DNA from: Acidobacteriaceae bacterium
GTDB taxonomy: Bacteria; Acidobacteriota; Terriglobia; Terriglobales; Acidobacteriaceae
Direction: 5' to 3'
Length of the DNA stretch: 64,000 bases
Assembly: GCA_003156805.1 (NCBI GenBank)
Contig: PMHV01000052.1
Coordinates: forward strand, 7,255-71,254
Shown piece after piece: positions 59,505 to 64,000 of the stretch; position 1 is the first letter of the stretch, and each line of letters begins with the position of its first letter. Under the pieces are notes generated by a model. It made no database searches, had not been told where the DNA came from, and saw nothing but the letters and a program-made list of their open reading frames with translations. Made by a program: the position numbers and the translations under genes.

Positions 59505-61283
59505 ATGAATTCAGTCCTCACCAAACCCGAGCGGCACGTGACGATTGATCCGCTGTTGCTGGAGGTGGCCGATGTCCTGGCCACATCGCTCGACCTGGAT
59601 ACAACCCTGCGCCGGGTTGCGGAAGTGGTGCGCAAGGTCATCGACTACGAAATCTTTGCAATTCTCCTGCTGAACGAAAAAACGCAGGAGTTGCGCTTTC
59701 GCTTTCAGGTAGGATATCCGCCGGAGTTTATCGAGCGCAACCGCCTGAAAGTCGGCGAAGGTGTAACCGGGCGCGCCGCGCAGTTGCGGCAGGCCGTACT
59801 GATCGATGATGTGACGCAAGACCCCAGCTACATTCCAGCGGTGCCGAACGTGCGCTCGGAATTGGCCGTGCCGCTCATCACCAAGAACCGCGTGATTGGC
59901 GTGATCGATCTGGAGGCGCGGGAACCGGGTTATTTCAACGAAGAGCACAGCCGCCTGCTCACGTTGATTGCCTCACGCATGGCGGCGGGCATCGAAAACG
60001 CGCAGCTTTACACGCGGACAACACGGCAGGCGCGGATTCTGCTGCTGTTGAACGAGATCGCACGCGAGCTGACCTCAATACTGAACCTGGATGAATTGCT
60101 GGGCCGGATTGCCGAGTTGCTGCGGCGGTTGATCGATTACCAGATGTTCAGCATTTTGCTGTTGGACGCTTCCGGCGAGAAGCTGCAACACCGGTTCTCC
60201 TTGCGCTTTCACGAGAACATCCATCTGAAACACGATGTTGCGATGGGCCGAGGCATTGTGGGCTACGCTGCGCAGACCAGGGAGGCGGTGTTGGTGCCGG
60301 ATGTATGCAAAGATTCGCGCTACATCGAGAGCAACCCGGAGACGCGGTCGGAACTGGCAGTGCCCTTGATTTACAAAGATAAAGTGATCGGAGTGCTCGA
60401 CCTGGAGCACACGCGGCGCGGCTTTTTCACCGAAGATCACAAACGCACCATGATGACGCTGGCCGCGCAGGTGGCCATCGCGATCGAAAACGCGCGGTTG
60501 TATGAAGAAATTGCGCGGCAAGAGCGGCGACTGGAGCGGGATCTGGCCATGGCGCGAGAGTTGCAGGTGCGGCTGCTGCCGCCGACGCGGCCAAAGATGG
60601 CGCACCTCGATGTGGCGGCAAAATTTGTTCCGGCCCGCGCCATCGGCGGCGATCTGTATGACTTCATCCCCTATTCGCTTTCGCGGTTGGGAATTGTAAT
60701 TGGCGATGTCAGCGGCAAAGGCGCGCCGGCCGCCATCTATGCCGCTCTGGTGAGCGGCATCCTGCGCTCTCACGCGCCGATTGAACCGGGTCCGGCGGAG
60801 ATGCTGGCGGCGGTGAACATGTCTCTTGCCGAGCGCCGGATTGAGGCGCAATTTGTCTCGATCATTTACGCGGTGTGGGATGACAGCAAGCGCACTTTGA
60901 CCGTGGCCAACTCCGGCTTGCCGCGCCCCGTTTACGTGCACGGAGGCAAGAACGAAGCAATCGAAGTGACCGGCTTACCGTTGGGACTTTTTGATGAGGC
61001 CGAGTATGACGAATTCAGCTTCCGCATGAAGCCCGGAGATATGTTTGTGTTCTTCAGCGACGGCATTCTCGATGCGCGCAACCGGCGCGGAGAGTTATTT
61101 GGCCGGGGGCGGGTGGAAAAAATCATTGCCGAATGCGGCGGCACCTCCGCGGATTGCGTTGTGGATTCTCTTTTCACTGCCGTGGAAAAACATTCTGCGG
61201 GCGTCGAAACCTTCGACGACCAGACGGTAGTGGCCATCAAGGTGAAGGATAAGACGGCTCCGGAATCCTCCAAGCGAAAATGA
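59505..61283 (+). CDS. GAF-GAF-SpoIIE (PP2C) phosphatase
   Basis: 592 residues. Two GAF domains (about 20-165 and 185-335; both with EGVTGRAA/GRGIVGYAAQTREAVLVPDV and SELAVPLI..VIGV.DLE), a helical linker (RQERRLERDLAMARELQVRLLPPTRP) and a PP2C domain (IGGDLYDFIPY, VIGDVSGKGAPAAIYAALV, FFSDGILDARNRRGELFG, FDDQTVVAIK). The GAFs probably bind a small ligand to control phosphatase activity in a stress pathway. Stop overlaps lysA start (ATGA). Confidence 0.93.
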   Translation: MNSVLTKPERHVTIDPLLLEVADVLATSLDLDTTLRRVAEVVRKVIDYEIFAILLLNEKTQELRFRFQVGYPPEFIERNRLKVGEGVTGRAAQLRQAVLIDDVTQDPSYIPAVPNVRSELAVPLITKNRVIGVIDLEAREPGYFNEEHSRLLTLIASRMAAGIENAQLYTRTTRQARILLLLNEIARELTSILNLDELLGRIAELLRRLIDYQMFSILLLDASGEKLQHRFSLRFHENIHLKHDVAMGRGIVGYAAQTREAVLVPDVCKDSRYIESNPETRSELAVPLIYKDKVIGVLDLEHTRRGFFTEDHKRTMMTLAAQVAIAIENARLYEEIARQERRLERDLAMARELQVRLLPPTRPKMAHLDVAAKFVPARAIGGDLYDFIPYSLSRLGIVIGDVSGKGAPAAIYAALVSGILRSHAPIEPGPAEMLAAVNMSLAERRIEAQFVSIIYAVWDDSKRTLTVANSGLPRPVYVHGGKNEAIEVTGLPLGLFDEAEYDEFSFRMKPGDMFVFFSDGILDARNRRGELFGRGRVEKIIAECGGTSADCVVDSLFTAVEKHSAGVETFDDQTVVAIKVKDKTAPESSKRK

Positions 61284-62611
61284 CTCCGCGCGGAAACATC
61301 AACCTCGCGCAGCGGCCGCCCGGTTTCATTTTTCGAAAGAGCCGGAATGGGGTACTAAGCCGCAGCGCGAATCTCGTGCTGCACTGCGAACATATTCCCC
61401 TTACAAGAATCGCTGAACGCTATGGTACGCCTCTGTACGTATATTCAGCGTCCGCGATTCGCGAGCGGCTTGCGGCCTATACCGCTGCATTTCGCAATGT
61501 TTCCCACACCGTCTGTTACTCGGTTAAGGCCAACTCCAACTTAAGCATTTTGCGTCTCCTGGCGCGGGAGGGATGCGGTTTCGATGTCGTTTCCGGCGGC
61601 GAACTGCAGCGCGTGCTAACGGCTGACCGGCGCGCAGCGAAGAAAGTTGTCTTCTCGGGCGTGGGAAAAACCCGCGCGGAGATGACGGTGGCGCTAAAGG
61701 CTGGAATTCTGCTGTTCAATGTAGAGAGCGAATCAGAACTTTGGGCGTTGGCAGAATGCGCGGCACAGTTGCGGACGACTGCCCGGGTGGCGCTGCGGGT
61801 GAATCCGGACGTGGCCGCCAATACCCATCCTTATATTTCTACCGGACTGCGCAAGCACAAATTCGGCGTGCCCATGCGCGAATCGCGGGCGCTCTACGCG
61901 AAGGCCTCCGTAGCGCGGTCTCTCGAGGTTGCGGGGGTGAGTGTTCACATTGGTTCGCAGATCAAGGAGATGCCGCCTTTCGACGAAACCATGTCGCGAG
62001 TGGCGGATCTTGTCCGCCAGCTGCGCGAGGACGGCCACAACATCGAGTATGTGGACGCGGGCGGCGGCCTCGGAATTGACTACGAGAAACCGAATCTTGC
62101 GGAGTTTGCAAATTATGTTTCCAAGTATGCAGCAGCTGTAATGAATCCGTTGCGCGGTTTGAAAGTGCATCTGCTGCTGGAGCCGGGCCGGTCGATTGTT
62201 GGGCCGGCTGGGGCGCTGATTACGAGGGTGATTTACAAGAAAAGCAACGAGGGCAAGCGTTTTCTGGTTGTGGATGCGGCGATGAATGATTTGATCCGTC
62301 CCTCGCTGTATGACGCTTATCACCAGATTGTTCCGGTAATTCAGTCCGGCGGTGCGTCGACGGGGAAGGAAAAGTTTGACGTGGTAGGCCCGATTTGCGA
62401 ATCGGGGGATTTTCTTGCCCATGATCGCGAGTTGCCGACGGTGGAAGAGGGTGACTTGCTCGCGATTCTCGATGCAGGCGCTTATGGAATGGCGCTGGCC
62501 TCGAACTACAATACGCGTCCGCGCGCGGCGGAGGTGCTGGTGAGCGGCAAAACAGCTAAAGCGATACGGAAACGCGAGAGAGTGGCAGATCTCATGCGCG
62601 GCGAGTTGTAA
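61280..62611 (+). CDS. lysA: diaminopimelate decarboxylase
   Basis: 443 residues. PLP Lys K83 in YSVKANSNL, FDVVSGGELQRVL, VSVHIGSQIKE, EYVDAGGGLGIDYE, LEPGRSIVGPAG and the catalytic Cys in CESGDF. Decarboxylates meso-DAP to lysine. The N-terminal 35 residues are longer than usual; a start nearer residue 33 would also give a normal LysA, but the ATGA overlap with the phosphatase gene favours translational coupling at 61280. Confidence 0.93.
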   Translation: MTPRGNINLAQRPPGFIFRKSRNGVLSRSANLVLHCEHIPLTRIAERYGTPLYVYSASAIRERLAAYTAAFRNVSHTVCYSVKANSNLSILRLLAREGCGFDVVSGGELQRVLTADRRAAKKVVFSGVGKTRAEMTVALKAGILLFNVESESELWALAECAAQLRTTARVALRVNPDVAANTHPYISTGLRKHKFGVPMRESRALYAKASVARSLEVAGVSVHIGSQIKEMPPFDETMSRVADLVRQLREDGHNIEYVDAGGGLGIDYEKPNLAEFANYVSKYAAAVMNPLRGLKVHLLLEPGRSIVGPAGALITRVIYKKSNEGKRFLVVDAAMNDLIRPSLYDAYHQIVPVIQSGGASTGKEKFDVVGPICESGDFLAHDRELPTVEEGDLLAILDAGAYGMALASNYNTRPRAAEVLVSGKTAKAIRKRERVADLMRGEL

Positions 62612-62693
62612 GCGGGGTCATCGTGGCGATCCGCCGGCTGAATAAGCTTTGTCCTTTCTTCCCGGCCTCCACCGTCATGTCCCGATTCGCCAA

Positions 62694-63575
62694 TTATCTC
62701 TCTCCCCATTTGAGCTTCGCGCGCAGTACCTGGAAGAAATCACTGTCTGTACGGAAGAGGCTGACTTTGTGCTCGGAGCGGCGGCAGCGGACGCGGTCTC
62801 CGTCGCTCAGGTCGAGCCCCGGCTGGCCATCCAGGCTGAGATATGCGAGCTCTTCGTCGCTGCGCAGCAGAATCTCAATTTCCGAGGAGTCAGGCACCAC
62901 CAGCGGGCGGTGCGTCAGCGCGTGGGGGGCGACCGGCGTAATCACGAACGCGTTGACGGTCGGCATGAGCACCGGGCCGCCGGCGGATAGAGAGTAAGCC
63001 GTGGAGCCGGTGGGGGTGGCAACGATCATTCCATCGGCGCGGTAGCTGGAGACGAAGATCTTGTCGACATAAAGATCGTAAGTGTTGAGGCGGGCCAGAG
63101 CGGTTTTGTTGACCACGGCGTCGTTGAAGACCAGGTAGCTGCCCAAAACCGACTCCCCGCGCAACAATTCACACTGCAGGAGTGAGCGCTCCTCCACCAC
63201 CGCTCGGCCCTCTTCAACCGCGTCGAGCATCAAGTAAAGTGACGCGAGTGGAACGTCCGCAAGAAAACCGAGCGAGCCCAGATTCACTCCGAGCAGTGGA
63301 ACATCGATCACGGCCGTGGCGCGAGCCGCGGAGAGCAGCGTCCCATCACCGCCCAGGACCACAACCAGACTCAAGAACCGCGAGGACATCTCCGCGCGAG
63401 CAACAACTTCCTGCCCGCTGACATGTTTTGCCGTTTCCGGGTCGATGATTATCCGGTAGTGATGGGCACGGAGCCAATCAATTAGCGCGGGAACGATGCG
63501 TGCAATCTCGGCGCGTGCAGGCCGGGAGATGATGGCTGCGGATTTATTTTGCGGGGACGATTGCGAGCTGGCCAT
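62694..63575 (-). CDS. nadK: NAD kinase
   Basis: 293 residues. GGDGT motif (G75-T79) in VVVLGGDGTLLSAAR, GVNLGSLGFLADV, the NAD-binding TGSTAYSLSAGGPVL and HALTHRPLVVPD. Makes NADP. Start ATG 63575. It lies downstream of tlyA on the same strand; the tlyA-nadK order is common. Confidence 0.93.
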   Translation of the reverse strand: MASSQSSPQNKSAAIISRPARAEIARIVPALIDWLRAHHYRIIIDPETAKHVSGQEVVARAEMSSRFLSLVVVLGGDGTLLSAARATAVIDVPLLGVNLGSLGFLADVPLASLYLMLDAVEEGRAVVEERSLLQCELLRGESVLGSYLVFNDAVVNKTALARLNTYDLYVDKIFVSSYRADGMIVATPTGSTAYSLSAGGPVLMPTVNAFVITPVAPHALTHRPLVVPDSSEIEILLRSDEELAYLSLDGQPGLDLSDGDRVRCRRSEHKVSLFRTDSDFFQVLRAKLKWGER

Positions 63576-63646
63576 GGGGAAAGAAGAATTGTACAGAATC
63601 CGACATAAGAGCATGAACCACAGAAAGAACAGCCGGTTACGGCAGC

Positions 63647-64000
63647 CTAAAAAACTGCCTGGAGGAGGAATTCACGATTGCCTTCGGCACCGAGAATCGG
63701 CGACTCGACTGCCTCTGTGCGAGTGCTTCCGAGGTCTAGAAGAATTCCCCTTACTTTCTCGACCGCGGCAAGTTGAGCCGATCGGTCGCGCACAATGCCG
63801 CCCTTGCCGACGTATTCTCTTCCGGCCTCGAATTGAGGTTTCACCAGGACGACGACCTGCCGGCCCTCGCGCTGGTTCTTCGACCGTGGGAAAGCGGCGC
63901 CTATCACCGGGGGAAGCACCAAGGTCGCGGAGATGAATGACACATCCACAACGACAAAGTCGACCGTGCCCCCGACAGCTTCACTCGTCAGGTACCGGGC
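63647..64000 (-). CDS. tlyA: TlyA-type rRNA methyltransferase, C-terminal part (5-prime end off window)
   Basis: Partial: 117 codons from the right edge to the stop at 63647. The coding frame runs beyond 64000. It reads FVVVDVSFISATLVLPPV, VVVLVKPQFEAGREYVGKGGIVRD, matching the FtsJ-like domain of TlyA/YqxC 2-prime-O-methyltransferases. The N-terminal S4 domain would lie outside the window. It precedes nadK, 71 bp apart. Confidence 0.88.
   Translation of the reverse strand, partial: ARYLTSEAVGGTVDFVVVDVSFISATLVLPPVIGAAFPRSKNQREGRQVVVLVKPQFEAGREYVGKGGIVRDRSAQLAAVEKVRGILLDLGSTRTEAVESPILGAEGNREFLLQAVF

Overview
The window looks like chromosomal DNA from an Acidobacteriota bacterium, most likely a Terriglobia/Koribacter-like lineage. 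This is inferred from gene content, not from a database search. The signs are GC-rich DNA with GC-rich third codon positions, a Gloeo/Verruco-repeat secreted protein, three copies of a secreted family I associate with Acidobacteria (YALAASAAGV signal region, HYGWARL core), a futalosine-type menaquinone gene, a bacillithiol-type deacetylase, many small zinc-ribbon membrane proteins, and dense intergenic palindromes and degenerate short tandem repeats. No prophage, CRISPR array or complete insertion sequence is visible. The only transposase trace is an IS110 N-terminus at the left edge.

Layout. 1-5.6 kb: IS110 remnant, dispersed repeat, PspC protein, alpha/beta hydrolase, secreted paralogue 1, TPR protein, zinc-ribbon membrane protein. 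5.8-11.8 kb: Gloeo/Verruco-repeat protein, TPR protein, thiD, rlpA, pyrF, M20 amidohydrolase. 12.0-14.4 kb: a two-gene translation-stress unit made of an HPF/RaiA domain fused to a sigma-70-like module, followed by a bacterial aRF1-type (baeRF) protein; a perfect 61-bp tandem duplication lies across the junction. 15-25.4 kb: Tat-exported glycosylasparaginase, a VapC-type toxin-antitoxin pair, glpX, ATP-grasp enzyme, glutaryl-CoA dehydrogenase, secreted paralogue 2, hicB with a frameshifted hicA, mqnE, HhH lipoprotein, TPR protein. 25.4-30 kb: a pentose cluster (araD, SSS symporter, small membrane protein, FucI/AraA-type isomerase) followed by tRNA-Arg(CCT). 30-43.4 kb: TonB protein, beta-propeller, glutaminase-less GlmS, a secreted Asp/Asn-rich protein broken by an in-frame TAG, RNB exonuclease, FecR-like protein, DHH phosphoesterase, secreted paralogue 3. 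43.5-64 kb: penicillin acylase, MetH-MetF fusion enzyme, xseB, ispA, two SpoIIE-type phosphatases, PIG-L deacetylase carrying an in-frame repeat insertion, yceI, PiT phosphate transporter, O-methyltransferase, hpt, lysA, nadK and a partial tlyA.

Genes that probably work together: the HPF-sigma fusion with baeRF (stalled or idle ribosomes); araD, symporter and isomerase (uptake and catabolism of an L-pentose, with no kinase in the window); the two TA pairs; and tlyA-nadK. Most other genes are single housekeeping units.

The most unusual features are the HPF-sigma/baeRF pair with its duplicated junction, and the repeats. The repeats include four diverged copies of a modular element containing TAAGTCCTTTG, several tandem arrays with 7- or 14-bp units, and short perfect palindromes. 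One heptamer-plus-palindrome block has been accommodated inside a coding gene without breaking its frame.
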